15,553 bases of DNA from Bremia lactucae (taxonomy: Eukaryota; Oomycota; Peronosporomycetes; Peronosporales; Peronosporaceae). The position numbers and the translations under genes were made by a program. The notes under the pieces are model-generated. The model was not told the origin of the DNA. It did no database searches and was given only the letters and a program-made list of their open reading frames with translations. Location of the stretch: NCBI RefSeq assembly GCF_004359215.1, contig NW_027152196.1:1155833-1171385 (forward strand), read 5' to 3'. This document shows positions 15,408 through 15,553 of the stretch, one piece after another. The stretch's first letter is position 1. The number at the start of each line of letters is the position of its first letter.

Positions 15408-15553
15408 TTTGTAATAGGGGTACGCAACTTTTTTAAGTGGCGATAAAATATTCAAAAAAACAAACTTTCGGTGTTTAGTAGGGTAAGGTCATTCTTATCG
15501 GTAAGACAACGCGGTACATGTACCCATTTGCGGATTAAATACTAGTATGTCGT

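Overview
The window looks like a piece of an oomycete nuclear genome, probably Peronosporales (Phytophthora or a downy mildew). Evidence: Ty3/gypsy polyprotein remnants of the type I associate with Phytophthora genomes, short intron-poor genes packed tightly beside the repeats, one 61-nt GT-AG intron, and an Inr/FPR-like core promoter (TCATTT followed by a T-rich block) just upstream of one gene. The genus is not fixed by the sequence. It is a scaffold, not one contiguous read-through: there is a 100-N gap (4173-4272) and a single N (2878) at an abrupt sequence switch.

Positions 1-10107 are retrotransposon DNA, all on the minus strand and all decayed. Copy C (4273-10107) is the most complete. 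Read from high to low coordinates it has a 5' LTR (9680-10107), a tRNA primer-binding site, gag with a zinc knuckle, protease, a spacer, reverse transcriptase, RNase H, integrase and the post-integrase tail, cut by the gap. Copy B (2879-4172) carries the spacer and the start of RT joined by an internal deletion to the integrase C-terminal region. Copy A (1-2877) carries RT, RNase H, integrase and the tail as far as the first residues of a chromodomain. Every module has stops, frameshifts or lost catalytic residues. A and C share a 1948-bp segment with no difference seen (684-2631 = 4692-6639), although their flanks differ clearly.

Positions 10108-15553 are host sequence with five recognisable genes and one doubtful one: an RraA/HMG-aldolase-family enzyme (+), a 98-aa orphan frame (-), a HYPK-like UBA protein (-), an N-terminally anchored mitochondrial nucleoside diphosphate kinase (+), a cereblon orthologue with LON and CULT domains and one intron (-), and the exon-junction-complex protein Y14/RBM8A (-). 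HYPK and NDK diverge from a 154-bp shared promoter region. NDK and cereblon converge. These are housekeeping genes with no evident shared pathway.

The most unusual signal is in the retroelement DNA. It is crowded with short perfect inverted repeats (arms up to 13 bp, loops of 0-9 nt), in coding and LTR parts alike and far beyond chance. In one stem the two diverged copies differ by paired changes that keep the base pairing. I know of no standard feature class that names this.
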